64,000 nucleotides of DNA from Watersipora subatra (lineage: Eukaryota > Bryozoa > Gymnolaemata > Cheilostomatida > Watersiporidae), in contig NC_088717.1 in the NCBI RefSeq assembly GCF_963576615.1, positions 51,065,026 through 51,129,025 of the forward strand, in the 5' to 3' direction. A model generated the notes under the pieces. That model was not told where the DNA came from. It made no database searches and saw only the letters and a program-made list of their open reading frames with translations. Each line of letters begins with the position of its first letter. Positions within the stretch are counted from its first letter, which is position 1. The translations under genes were made by a program, and so were the position numbers. This document shows positions 25,601-37,749 of this stretch, one piece after another.

Positions 25601-27638
25601 TTTTCCGCCTGCTTCTTATTCCTATTTAAGTATTTTGGGGTCATCATGAATATTCAACTATGATAGATTTATGCTGACAGACTTGTATTCCGCTTCATTA
25701 CTATAGTAACAAACACGTGTTGAAGTCCATCTAGAAAAGCTCTAGAAGTTGATATACTCCATAGAAGATAAATAAGGTTTGATATACTTTAAAGGCAGCA
25801 GTGAGAGAAATAGACATCGATGGTTCGGGAACGCTAGATTTCTATGAATATCTTCAAGTTGCCATGCTGCTAGAGAGAAAGAAAGGTCAGATATCCATGA
25901 CAGCTGCTCTAAGTGATACATTCATTACCTTGGCTATATGTAATTAGAGTAACGTAAGCATGACCATGAGTTGTCTGCTCAACAAAAGAGCTGCTAACAA
26001 TGGTAGAGCTGCTACCTCGCTATTACTTAACGATTTTAATGGCAATCGAATACATTAGAAGATTACTGCTGGATATGGAACCTTACAGCTCAAATCACTT
26101 AATTCAACTAACTCTATGAGTTCTATAAGCAGGAAATGTGGTGATTGCGTACAAGCTGGTAGAATTCTGTAATTTGAAAAATGAGTGGTGACGATGTCTG
26201 CAATTGTTGACCCTCATTAGACACTGCAAGTCATTCTTGAGCAGGCTCTGTCTCACACTTCAGAAGCCATAATGCTTTCATGAAAGTTAGTGATGCCTAA
26301 GATTACCCAAAAGAATTTTGCACATTTTTTGCGTCGCGCAACACAAATATTTTTCAGCTTTTTTAACATATTATTATGTTTATAAATGTTTTACTCCTTA
26401 TATTATACTGAATTTAATATAATAGTATTATGTTTAACTTAGTATACTAGATTAGTGTAGTATAATTTAGTTTAATTAGTTTAGTATAATAACTACGTAT
26501 GTTTGAGAAAGATGTTTGAGAAACAAGTTTAATCCTGTAGCAGATGTTGTTCTTCAGCTCTATAGTTACCAGTCTGAGCGATAATCATTAATCTGATTTT
26601 GGTTATTAATTTAATTTACCAGTAGGGAGCAGCAGTAGTTTAGTGATTAGTACGCTGGCATACAACCAGTAGGTCAGAGGTTCTAATCACAGACGGGTCA
26701 TTGACAGTGTTAGGAAGAGCATCCGGCCATGATTGCCCATGAGCGAATGGTCGATTGTGGTCGCAATACACTCTGCACCATGGTATACCATTTGTGCTGG
26801 TGACACCCTAAACCACCGCTGCTCGAATCATGTATTTATCTGAAAGAAAAAAACTTAATTATTAATTAAACAATTCAATCTGACACACATGAGTATTAAC
26901 TAATTTATGGAAAGTTAATAATCATGTATGACATCTTTAGTTTTCCATTGATGAGCGTATTGCTACCATTGACCAGTTTGTTGCATACTGAACTAATTAG
27001 AGATTCTAACGAATGACATGTTCATTTGAAGTGGTCCCATGATTACGATCATCACTACATGTCAAGCCAGCCAACTAGCTGAATGTACTTACATGTAGAT
27101 CTATGATAAGGAAGATAACTTTTGTGTTAACATAGTTACAATAAGCATCACTATTCCTAGAATGGATGCCTTTCAGGCCTAAAATGAAAGTTTTCTGTAT
27201 TTGAATAACTATAAGAATATAATGATATTATATTTATCTACTACCCTTATAAGATTTTATAATATCTTTATAGGCTTTTTATTGAGCTTACTTGTGTTTT
27301 TTTAGAACTTATGCTATTCTTTGTCACCACACCCATGCGATCAGCTGAATCTAATATGGCTCCTCTCTATGCTAACTGTACAACTATCATATTTGTTAAG
27401 ATGTCATCTACAGACCTTTACAGTTACTCAGCATTTACAGATTAATGGTCAAGTTCTAGATAAGAGCCACATCATACTGCAGGAAACAAAAGAAACATTT
27501 TTGGTAGATATCAATCTAAAAAGATCTTGGCATATACTTATTGTATTTTGATGGTTTACAGGTAAATCTGAACTGTTTCACAACCCGGAGGTCACTCAGT
27601 ACAACAAACAGATATCCAAGACATGCAGTATACAGTAA
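16661..27638 (+). CDS. coiled-coil protein with two EF-hands (family not recognised)
   Basis: Twelve exons join in phase with GT-AG edges: 16661-16750, 18034-18147, 18779-19002, 19543-19763, 20748-20889, 22290-22449, 22618-22650, 23275-23434, 24037-24197, 24602-24658, 25795-25885 and 27562-27638, giving about 509 aa. The N-terminal half is helical and charged (residues about 70-230, heptad-like Leu/Ile spacing), consistent with coiled coils. A basic, Arg/Ser-rich linker (KRRDSKHELAALSMKRRDSK) follows. Two canonical EF-hand loops are near the end, DTDQNGELDMSE and DIDGSGTLDFYE, each with acidic residues at positions 1, 3 and 12 and Gly at 6, so calcium binding is likely. There is no signal peptide or membrane segment, so it is probably cytosolic. 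An alternative last exon at 23043-23156 would remove the EF-hands. No name is assigned; a cilium or cytoskeleton role would be guesswork. Confidence 0.82.
17875..17975. repeat. 43-bp direct repeat, 2.5 copies
   Basis: Units containing catatactgtaggtgtc and tacctaactcctac, in intron 1 of the EF-hand gene. Confidence 0.8.
18635..18772. repeat. (ATT)n microsatellite
   Basis: Imperfect ATT triplets with ATC and ACT variants, ending next to the acceptor of the third exon of the EF-hand gene; it may form part of its pyrimidine-rich tract. Confidence 0.9.
19095..19375. repeat. about 40-bp tandem repeat, 7 copies
   Basis: Each unit contains aacttagcctgtgcttctta and then cagttctgt with variable spacing. 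Every copy carries a cttcttacag-type string that looks like a splice acceptor. It lies just upstream of the real acceptor at 19541-19542. Confidence 0.85.
21871..22090 (-). mobile_element. SINE, TTATTATAGT-tailed family
   Basis: The minus strand reads from an actagtacgctggcagtct head, through tgtgagagatcatcatg, a tRNA-like A box (ggtgtagtggttagctt) and B box (gagttcaattc), to a cttttattatagt tail. It is one of the best-preserved copies and shows the tRNA-like part in the middle of the element, not at the 5' end. Confidence 0.65.
23043..23156 (+). other. possible alternative terminal exon of the EF-hand gene
   Basis: After the acceptor gccttctgccag, a 37-codon frame (IAKNLVHENQRLNQ, then LIATEY and TAA) follows in phase 0 from the exon ending at 22650. 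It contains no usable GT donor before its stop except ctg|gttcat. The exon at 23275 is also phase 0, so skipping this exon restores the EF-hand product. Using it gives a shorter protein without EF-hands. The composition (charged, Asn/Leu-rich, helix-like) looks like coding sequence. Confidence 0.5.
26625..26850 (+). mobile_element. tRNA-derived SINE with GCATCCGGCC core
   Basis: The A box (agtttagtgattagtacgc) and B box (gaggttctaatcac) have tRNA spacing. A central block gaagagcatccggccatg resembles the conserved core found in some invertebrate SINE families. It ends in an A-rich stretch near 26850. It is different from the TTATTATAGT-tailed family. Confidence 0.55.
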
Positions 27639-28054
27639 ACGTACGAGAAAGAGAATATCTGAACTATAAGAAAACACGAATCACATTTTACTGTGGCGAA
27701 GATATAATTGAGCAATATTCAAAGAAATTGGGTGGCTTGTCTAAAGCTCTCTATATATAAAATAAGTCCTTGCTGTGCAGGGTTGTCTGTGCACGCTTCT
27801 ACTGAACATTTGAACTTTTGACTTCCTATAATTTCCCATAATTGAGTTTTGTCACCTCTCTTAATGCTATATTTTATGAATAATCAATGACATTCCTCAG
27901 AGAGTTTATAACTGCTTCACAATCACAGTTTGAAGGACACTTAAGTCCAGGTTGAGCGTAAAATACAATGAAGGAGAAGACAACTCCACGATGTATGGAG
28001 CAAATAATTGTAGTAAAAATAGTTGAGGATAAACTGTAATGCAATTGGTTGGAG
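27639..28054. other. convergent 3' intergenic region
   Basis: 416 bp between the stop of the EF-hand gene (plus) and the stop of the LRR gene (minus). It must contain both 3' UTRs. No perfect AATAAA is visible on either strand close to the stops. Confidence 0.45.
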
Positions 28055-31000
28055 TCATTCTTCGAGATTTTCGGTGTAGTTGAGAACTAGTTCTGAGAGT
28101 CTGGCCTTATTCTGTGTGAAGAGTTTGGAGCAGTAGTGGGAGCATGATTTAAACATGAAGGGTACATTCTTCACTCCATATATGCTGCCGGGTCTGATTA
28201 TAGTCAGTCCATTGCCTATCATGGGCCCATGGCAGCAGTCACACGTCCTCCCTCTGAAATGTGTAAGAAGCATTCATGAAGCGCCGTGAGCTAAAAAATG
28301 TGTTTCATCAACAAATACTTGAAAACTAAAAAAGACGAAAAAATCTATTTTATCGGACCTAAAGTTGCTGATACCATGCGTTAGAACGCATACAAGTTTG
28401 ACAAAATACCTCTACTGGTTTCGTTCAACAATGCATATGCATATACACAAAACAACTACATCTATAAGGTAGCTTTGCCATTCAAAGTCTCCTTCAGTAT
28501 TTGGAGTTTAAATAACTTTGCTCTGTTTGGAAACGCTGTAATTGTATTAAAATTTCAAGTATTTATTTAGTAGATTGATGGAGGTTTGAGGCTGTGCATG
28601 GTCATACCTGTCACAAAAACTACTGTTTAAATTTGCTCATCGATCAAAAGTAGTAAAAGTGATCAACCAGAATGAAAAATTGAAACTTTGATGAGAAAAC
28701 TAATTCTTGTTTGATCCACAACGTTTCTGGTTATAGAGATGCAACTCCTATACACTTGTATTAACTCTTTGAAACCAGAGGCTCAGCAAAGCATATTCTA
28801 AAAATTAGTAATTGTACTATTTTTTTGCTAGCCTGAGAACAACAGCTAAGCATCTAGGATCCAAGACTAGACTTACCCTCCACACAAATCTCTAAACAAT
28901 TGACACTTACGAGCTGAGTATATCTTTAGCAGCCTTTGGCAGCTTGCTGCCGTAGCGAGTGTCAAGATCTAGTTGCTTCATGAGCAACCCGCTTAAATCC
29001 CTGAGGCTTTGTGGTTCATCATTGTCCTTCATGTAGCCTGGCCAGAATATCGGGTGCATGAAGTTGTTGCGGACACGAATATAGCGGAGGTTTGGAATAG
29101 CCAAGCAGGCACAAGGAAGAGCCACTAGCTGGTTGCCTTCCACAAAAAGCACCTGCAGACTTCTGAACACATAAACAAGAAATAGAGAAAACAGTAATAT
29201 TACAGAATCTAATACAATCAACTTGAGACAACAACAATGATGCTTTTACAGGGACAGAACATATTTGATGTTAAGCCTTTTGTTAGCTTTATACAGAACT
29301 AGCCGAATGTCCGGCGTTGCACAGGTATTAAAATCAGCTTATAAACAGTGGCAGGTAATGAAGTTGCCTGCCACTTGCCATCAGCCTGGCACATTGCCAA
29401 TGACTAATTTGAGTAAGCTACTATCCGTATTGCTAAACTTACTAATACAAGCCGTGAGAGCAAACATTAAAGACGTTGCGTAACACAGAGTGCCATGTGT
29501 ATTTAACCAACATATTGCCTAATGCATTCATTGCATTTCTCGTTGGTTAATTGATTAGGTTATTGCCTGCTGAGCGGGAGGTTCTGAGATCAAATCCAGT
29601 GCAAAGCGGATCTTTAAATCCTAGATTTTAATAGCGATAGCTGGACACACCGAATGACGGACTTTGAGATTTATAGATGAAGACTATGAATTTGTACCAT
29701 TAAGGTACCATTTGAAGGCGTATCCATCGATGCATTTTTTGGGTGCTGCCTAGTAGCCAACAGTTTCTAGCAAAGAACTGCAACAGATACAAGCTAAAAA
29801 GTACAAAATATTCTTGATATTTGCCGGAGTTGACTGATAGATAAAAGCTTCCATCCAACAGAAACTTATGACTTTAGTAACTGTAAAACATAGATGGATC
29901 GTAATGCAAATGGCCAAGAAGATGAGTACGAGTGAGAACTCATTTACGTACTAGCACGATGGTAGTGCAGTGCACTGTGGGAGATCGTCATGCGTAACAA
30001 GTATGTCTGCAATTATTCTTACATACAGCAGGGTGGTCGAGTGGTGCAGAATGTAGCCTGCCTGGTTGCTAAACCAAATGTGAGAGTTCGAAACCCATGC
30101 GAAGCAATTTTTTGCAACATTCAAATGTGTTTTCAGACAGACGGACATGGGCTTTTATTATAGTAGAGATTTACTCACTGGAGTTGCTTTATCTTGTCAG
30201 GCAAGAAGGTGAGCTTGTTGTAGGAAAGGTCAAGGTACTGTAGGTGGATAAGAGTGAGCAGACCTTGGGGAACTTCAGAAATGAGGCAGAATGGAATTTC
30301 AAATGTTCTCAGATATCTCAAGTGCCTTATCTCATCTGGTATTTCAGATATCGGATTGTTTCTTAGCTTAAGAACCTCTAGATGTGTAAGTGTAAGCACC
30401 TCGGGTGGGATCATCTGAGCAACAAAACCAAAAACACCTGGTCTAGTGTTTTCAAGCAATTGAAAAATAGCACTACCAAAACATATTAAATACGTATAAA
30501 ACACCATTTCACCCGCATCAGCATCCGTTTAAGAGTAACATAGAACACTTGTGACTAGTGACTAACTCTCTCATATACACCGAAGGTGTATCAAATGCAA
30601 CATTTGTATTTACCATCGCTCTGAGGAACAGAGCATATAACAATATGTGTTCTGAAAGGTAACCCTTAAGTGTATTTACTGGCGATCTAAAGAGGCAGAA
30701 AGCTATCATTTGTTTTGTTAGCCTTTGTAGCTAGTACCGCTGTTAACAACAGACACCTAAACAGTATACAGCCTACTAAAATATTCTAGTATGTTCTAGA
30801 ATAGCAAGTGATACATTCTAGACAGAACTTTGAGGCATACTATTGTTTTAGAACCATAAAAAGCTTAGTGTACAAAACAGGCTATGTTTGAAGATTAACA
30901 ACAAACACTTCAAAAAGTATTACTTACCGTAAAATTATTAAATGACAAATTTAAATATCTCAAAGTCTGTGTAATTGGACACACGTCTGGCATTGTTTCA

Positions 31001-34000
31001 ATAAAGTGTGCTTTTAGACTGAGAACTGCGCCTCCAGTAACTAAGGCATCCAGAACAGCTATGTCAGTAGGGTCAAGGCCGCCTTCACCAGCAAAATCTG
31101 CAAATGCATACAAAATCAAAGGATGAATACCACTCTGGCAGCCTTTGATGTGGTGATCAACTAAGCAGACAAACTAAATACTCACCAAATGGAGTCCGGT
31201 TACGTTTTGAGTCCATAAAATGCTTTTCAGATGTGTGTCTCATTATAACACCGGGTGTGTCTTGCCCCTCCCCTCTATAAATATATGAACAACCTGCTAA
31301 GTAATGATCAAATTATATTTCTATGCTTAAGTACAATATATGATACCACTAACTCCTGAACTGCTGTAAATATGTTCTGCGAATACACAGACCTTGACCT
31401 TTACTAAGAGCCAAGGTCATTAATTTGCAGGTCTAAAGTGTTTTACCACTTCTTATAGTACATTACAGTAGAGCCTCTTATTGACAGAATATTACATGCA
31501 TTTATTTTCTATTTATTATTACCTATATCCGATATTACAGTCAATGATATTACTCAAAAGATACTACTGTTCAATACCGTGTTTGAGCTGTCAGTCATTG
31601 ACATGCAGGTCAGCCTTAGTACCAACATTTACGATGGCAAACTACTGCATATTACAGTCAAACCCCCATACGCTGTTAGTATTAACGAACTATCAACATA
31701 CTGTAATAGTTATCTATCAACATTCACAAGTCAACAAGAAACAAAACCAAATGACTTGCTTACCGGACAACAAGTTGCAGGTTATTTTCCTCAGTTGGAG
31801 TGTCAGCTTGTTCGTAGAGAATAATTTCAGCCCGAGGCATCTCATCAATGGGTTTGCTCGGGGCCCATTTAGGAAAGGGTCTGATCAGGGCTCGAATGTT
31901 GCGCCCTATTCAGTGTAATAAGATGAAAATGTAGCGCAATCGGTAAGCCAAGAGACAAAAGGAGAAAAAATTGGCAATTACCAAAAAGGTTCTTATTTCT
32001 AGCTCAATGCCTAAATGTTCATGTGATTAATGTAGAAACCCAAGTGTTCTGTGATTACTGTAAAAACCTAAGTGTTCATGTGATTACTGTAGAAACCCAA
32101 GTGTTCACGTGATCACTCTAGAAACATATGAAAAGGTTTATGACTGGCGATAGACTCAAACTCATCAAATGCAATGATAAGAAAATTAACTGGATGACTG
32201 GAAAAGGTTGGTCCAGATAAAACTGTTACAGAAACCTCTGATGAGCACCTGAATATCTTATGTAACACTAAAAATTTAAATATTACGAGTAGAAAAAAAA
32301 TGTCTACCTTCTGCTGTAGCCTGAATTTGTTCTGTGAGCATTGATGCCATCTGTATAAGAATTTGAGTCTGAGGAACCCTTGAGCCAGTCACAGCATGAG
32401 AAGAAGGTCGATATGGCAGCTCTGTAATATTGTATGAGAGTACTGGGGGTCTGTATATTATCAGTGAATCGAGGAATTCACTCTCAACTTCCATCCCCAA
32501 GGGCTCGACGGAAAAAGCACGTTTTAGGGGTGTTTTTTGGTGGCCTGACATTCTAGAGTGTTTCTTAAAAAAAGGTTATGCTTTTTAGCTTGGTATATGA
32601 ATACCCCTTTCAACACAGTGGAAAGGGGTATTCATGAACAAAGAAGGCACAATTAGTTTGTAGTGATGAAGTGATAAGGGGTAGTTTTTTATTAATGTCT
32701 ATGTCAGTGGAAAGGGTGCATTTTATAACCTCTCAGACTAGCCCTTGGGGATGAATAGAAGAGAGTGCAACCCCTGGGGGACAACCCTACTCAGCACACA
32801 AATGAATGGTAGTATAAATTTTGGTACAATGTACAATGTCACAATGTCATACGCTGTACAATGTACAACGATATGACTGATGTGACATACTAACAGCAAT
32901 AAGGAATCTAAGTTAACGAGCTGATTTCATAACACTATGGCAGCTCTGTCGCTCCAAAATCTGCTATGCATAACAAGCCACTACGGCAGGTCTGTGACTC
33001 CAAACTCTACCATTAATAAAAATCAACGATGGCTCAACAGCTACAGTCATAAGAATAATGACACTACAGAATACAATCTACTCATTTATAGATATATAAT
33101 TAGTAAATTTATGTAGAATATAGTTTGTAAAAGATGTTAGTAGGAAAAGTGTGAGAATTTTGAATTAAATGAGCCTGAAAAATGACAAACCAGTGAAGGG
33201 CATTTATTACGAGTCATTTATGAATAATAGAGTCAGTCTTTGAGGCTGTTAAATGTATTCCAGGTACCTTTCTGAGAAATTTGCTGGTTAAGGTTTTTGT
33301 GGGTTATCTTTCCTTTCTTTCGATTGGCCTCAACGGAAAGTTGTTCGTGGACTAGTTGCGTGAGCTGCTCAAAATTGGACCTGTAATCGATGATTAGAAA
33401 ATACTAATGATTAGAAGATGGCAAACATTACGCCTTATCTTTTTCTTAAAACACTGCAAGCAATTATATTAAAATGAAAGATGCTGGATATTTTACTAAT
33501 AAAGAATCTCAAAGACAATAACTCATTTAGCCTACAAGTGAACTTTATACATGATACTCCAAGGAGGTAATTATATATTATTAACTATTATATTATAATA
33601 ATTATTATATTATTATAATTAGTATTATAATTATATAATCATAATTATAATTATGTTTTCAGCAGAAAAACTGAAAACAAAAAGCAGGTTAAGCTATGGA
33701 AACTTTTCACAACAAAGATGAATCCAGTTAACAATCAGGGTGGCTTCCTTTGTAAACTGTATCTAGCAGCAGCAGAACTAAACCCTATAAGATTTCTAAG
33801 GACATTCACATGTAGCTGTATGTAATGATAGATACCTTCCATCCCAACTTGTAGTAATCTATATATAATTTTAGCTCATATATATTCTCTTGGGGCCCTA
33901 CCCGAGAAAAACACAGCACAGCCGTGTCACACAAGGCGCTATGGCTAGGGAAGTTGTCCACAAAATCATTAAAGAGAACGCAACTTCAGGAAATATGCAA

Positions 34001-36670
34001 AACGCACCTTGAAAACATGACAGTCTCTATACACTCCTGGCTAATGCTCATGTCTTTCGCAACTTCTTTGAAAAACTCATTGACCCTCAAGGCAGGATCG
34101 TTCTCGGCAGCCGAGCCTAGGTTCAACGTCTGCATATGGCTCAGCTCGCTTGGCCCCTTCTCTGTTACAAACCAAATTAGTTTCCTCAGCGATAGAGAAG
34201 AGATACTGAAATTATGTTTATTAGAATAAAAAACTATCAATTATTTATTTGAATCATCTCGATGATTTAAAAAAGGAGGGAATAACTCCTACAAGCCAAA
34301 ACTTCACAAAATGTTTAAAGGACTTTTTAAATAAAAGAGGACTTTTTCTTCCTATCAAAAGTGCTTTTTCCAACTTAAAGAAGGGAATCACGTTGAGTTT
34401 ATGCCCGCTTTCAATGTTTTGCTTAATCTACTACTGCGGAGCTAAATACAGGGATTTTGATGTTATTGTTAATAGCAGTTCTGGATAAGAACTACCATGG
34501 TCTTTTCAAGCTTCTTGCATGAGAACATAATTCCTCTGTGAAAAACCTGCCAAGTTCTTGATGAAGTATGTACAACCCTGCGAGGCGCCCAAATAACAAC
34601 AGACTGGACCATCTGACCAACTAGTGTAACAAAATGCTCTTTCATAAAATAACTCCTTTAAGATGAATCCTTTGATTAAGTGATTCTCCCATGAAATTCC
34701 CTTCTATTACATTATTTCTCTATGAACCACACTTCCATTAAATTATTCTTCTTTGAAGTGCCCTTCTATTAAATGTTTCATCTATGAAGTGCCCTTTTAA
34801 TAAATGATTCATTTATGAAGTGCCCTTCTATTAAATGAATTTCTCGTAAAAATGCATTTCTATTAAATGATTTCATTATCATTTTGCCTTTATTAAATTA
34901 TTTTCCTATGCTGTAGTCTATTGAGTTTCCCCTATATAAATGAACTAATAAAAACATGATGAACTTACCCATCACCGTTTCATAGGGAATAACACTTCGA
35001 GGCTTTCTAGGTTTTGGGGGTGGTAACCCTTGCGGCCCTGCATGTACTGTGGTGTGAAGGAGAACCTTGGCTGATGCCGTAGGCATAGGACGAGATTTAA
35101 CCAAAGACATATATGCTTCAGCCATCTCTTGAGTCATCTGACCGTCATACTCTCTAGATGTCTGTTGTTCCTGTGATGGCTGCAATAAAACAGAGTGCAT
35201 GCATACATCTGCCAGACAGCCTGCTAACATAATATTTAGAGAGTGAGTACATTATATGACAGCTGTTGATACACTGCAGTAATTTTAGCTACGGCATCTG
35301 GTGACAGCAGACTGCCCATACTTACAGATAACAGTCTTCTTTGGAATAAATTACAGTGAGGCCCTTTAGCTTTACTGATAGCAGCGCATAGTCGTTTTTT
35401 TAGAAAGATTATAAGATTAAGAGGGGATTAAGAGGGGTTTATTATCAACCATCCTTTACACAAGTTTAACATCGACTATACGTTTCTGTAAAGACGTTAT
35501 TAGATCACGAAAAAAGTGGACAATCTTTGCTGACAGATAAAAAAGTTTATTTTTTATTATTTTACGTGAAGTGTGTTTCCCACTATTAGTATAGGCTATA
35601 TCTGAACTTAAAACCTATTAAATGTAATTTATAGCAGTACGTGGATCAGTAGCACAACTAAAGAACACCTTCATACACTCAAGACAGTTTGAAACGCTGC
35701 AGACTATAACCTCTTTTATGTGCATGGTATTTTGATAGGCACAAATATATTACTAGTTGGTAATATTTTAAAACACATAACGCAAAATAAAATAGAAAAA
35801 ATTTGAAACCAAACAGAAAATTACCAAGACGCACCGCAGGACGTGGCCTATATCGGCGCACTGTCTGAGGAGGATCTATAGGTGTTGTGTGACCTGCAGG
35901 AACATGTTGAGGTTCTATGTTTACGGCGAGTAACCAATCATCCTGCAATACATGAGACACAGACGGTAACAGTAAGATACTAACAGACGCAAAAGCAAAG
36001 GGGAGATAACAAACGAAAACGCTGTTAACTTTTTAATGTTTATACAAATTTAGGGTTACTCTTTCATAGAATTAATTTACTTAACTGATGGTTTCCACAA
36101 AGTAGAACAGAAAATTCTTACAAACAAACAGATGCCCTAAACTGAATAGTGATGTTAAGCTGCAAGCCTTCATATGTACACTTAACTCTACATTGACCTG
36201 TGATAGTCTCATGTAGTAATAGGCATTGATATCGTTGGTACTAATGCGCCTAGCATGCGTAATTGGAATTCAGAGTCTAGCTGGACTGATCTTTTTATAG
36301 CTCACTGTGTATTATACAATAAACTCTATATATAGCTACTATCTACACGTTATGACAGAAACAGTCTATGAAAACTGACAACTAATTGCCACAGATTTGC
36401 AGAAATCTAGCAGTCTATTCCTTTTGACAAACAAACCAATCACAGCTCAGCTTCTACCATCCATAACCAATCACTGATTATGACTCTTGTACTCACCACA
36501 GCATCCTGTTCTTCAGCTAAAAGGTCCGGATCAGGACTGACAGCATGAGGTTCTGGAGATGAATCCGGTGTGAGACATTGGCGGAGTGGCTCAAGTTTGC
36601 GAGGCTGAGGCTTCCGAAGCAGGCGGCCATTGTTGGCTGTGCGGTTAGGCAAGAAGCAAGGAATCTGAAC
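28055..36670 (-). CDS. leucine-rich-repeat protein, LRRC63-like, with Cys/His C-terminal module
   Basis: Exons on the minus strand in transcript order: 36497-36670, 35835-35942, 34969-35179, then one unresolved junction, 34008-34205, 33268-33380, 32308-32544, 31764-31905, 31186-31274, 30928-31097, 30179-30414, 28911-29162 and 28055-28253. From 34205 to the stop all phases agree. The N-terminal half is Pro/Arg-rich and low-complexity (about residues 1-450). About six LRRs follow, with LRYLNLSFNNFT, LEVLKLRNNPISEIP, LQYLDLSYNKLTFLP and LQVLFVEGNQLVALP. The last exon holds CDCCHGPM and CSHYC, a possible zinc-binding unit. An exon of length 3n+1 is missing between 34206 and 34968, because the phases on its two sides differ. 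The true start lies upstream of 36670. The LRRC63 name is from overall architecture only; another LRR protein is possible. LRR proteins usually act in binding. Confidence 0.75.
29270..29690 (+). mobile_element. probable retroposon (tRNA-like, ACTAGCC..CCGGCGTTGC edge)
   Basis: Starts with aactagccgaatgtccggcgt, a string recurrent in invertebrate retroposon ends. It carries a tRNA-like block (ttggttaattgattaggtt, then gaggttctgagatcaaatc) around 29545-29605. Intronic. Ends are approximate. Confidence 0.4.
29949..30166 (+). mobile_element. SINE, TTATTATAGT-tailed family
   Basis: Plus-strand copy running actagcac head, gggagatcgtcatg, A box (gggtggtcgagtggtgca), B box (gagttcgaaaccc) and gggcttttattatagtag tail. 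It matches the reverse complement of 21871-22090 block by block. It lies in the LRR-gene intron directly beside the donor of exon 30179-30414. Confidence 0.65.
32010..32125. repeat. 36-bp tandem repeat, about 3 copies
   Basis: Units of gttcatgtgattactgtaga then aacccaagt, in an LRR-gene intron. Confidence 0.85.
34665..34910. repeat. about 35-bp diverged tandem repeat
   Basis: Six to seven units of the type tgaagtgcccttctattaaa with tgattcat, next to the exon at 34969. Confidence 0.75.
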
Positions 36671-36789
36671 CTGCGAACAGCAGCAGAAAATGATTACTAG
36701 ATGCTCAGATGAGTTTAAGATAAAGCACGTAGATAAACCGCCACTTGCAAAAGATTCTGTCAATAACGCCAAAGAGCTGATTAACAGAA

Positions 36790-37300
36790 CCACCTGTGAG
36801 ACCAGCTAGAAGACCAGCTGCGAGACCAGCTGTGAAACCAGCTGTGAGACCAGCTATGAAACCAGCTACGAGACCAGCTGTGAGACAAGCTATGGGGCCA
36901 GCTGTGAGACCGTCTATGAGACCGGCTATGAAACCATCTATAAGACTAGCTATGAGACTAGCTATAAGACTAGCTATGAGACTAGCTATGAGACTAGCTA
37001 TAAGACTAGCTATGAGACTAGCTATGAGACTAGCTATAAGACTAGCTATAAGACTAGCTATGAGACTAGCTATGAGACTAGCTATAATACTAGTTATGCG
37101 ACTAGCTATAAGACTAGCTATGCGACTAGCTATGAGAGTAGTTATGAGACTAGCTATAAGACTAGCTATGAGACTAACTATAAGACTAGTTATAAGACTA
37201 GCTATAAGACCAGCTATAAGACTAGCTATAAGACTAGCTATGAGACTAGCTATAATACTAGCTATAATACTAGCTATGAGACTAGCTATGAAACCATCTA
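36790..37300. repeat. 12-bp minisatellite, about 42 copies
   Basis: Unit agactagctatg, alternating with agactagctata, which gives a 24-bp higher-order pattern. The left end has agaccagctgtg variants. The plus-strand frame of repeating Arg-Leu-Ala-Met/Ile is a by-product. It lies just upstream of the first confirmed exon of the LRR gene. Confidence 0.95.
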
Positions 37301-37720
37301 GTGACTAAGTGCAATTTAAAATCTTTTCAAAGATCAAAAATTCTATGCAGAATAGGTTTTATTCTTATTGAGATGAATAGCGAGTATAAGTGATGTTGCG
37401 CGTTGAGATGTCACAAAAATTCAACATCATATAAAAGTGCAGAATGACTTTTCCCTGAAAACATCTGTAACTGCAGCAACCTATTTGATGTTGTGAACAT
37501 AAAGATGACCAATATGAGAAGGCTCAAGAGAGGCAAAAAAAGATGATTGTTCTTTATTATGAAAGCAACTATTGAATTGATTAGAAAACCAGATGGTGAA
37601 AAGCACTGACAAAATCTTACCAGTGGTACTTGTGGTTTTCCCATTACTGTACATCAGTGTATTCAGTGCTAACAGCTCTCAAGTCATAACCTATAAATGT
37701 GCAACAAAAGGCCAACTTAC

Positions 37721-37749
37721 AGAACCAAATCCAGCAGTTTTACAAGCAT
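37721..37749 (-). other. candidate upstream micro-exon of the LRR gene
   Basis: 29 nt between an ag acceptor and a gtaagt donor. In one phase it reads (A)CKTAGFGS and joins in frame to the exon at 36670. It is too short to prove. Confidence 0.3.

Noticed and set aside
32276-32551. Start codon at 32551 as the beginning of a separate gene (MSGHQKTPLKRAF)
   Set aside because: An acceptor right after it (aatgtcag|GCC) joins in phase to the exon at 33268-33380, so the Met is intronic.
36796-37308. 170-aa plus-strand frame of repeating Arg-Leu-Ala-Met
   Set aside because: By-product of a 12-bp minisatellite; the period is a multiple of three so stops are excluded in one frame.
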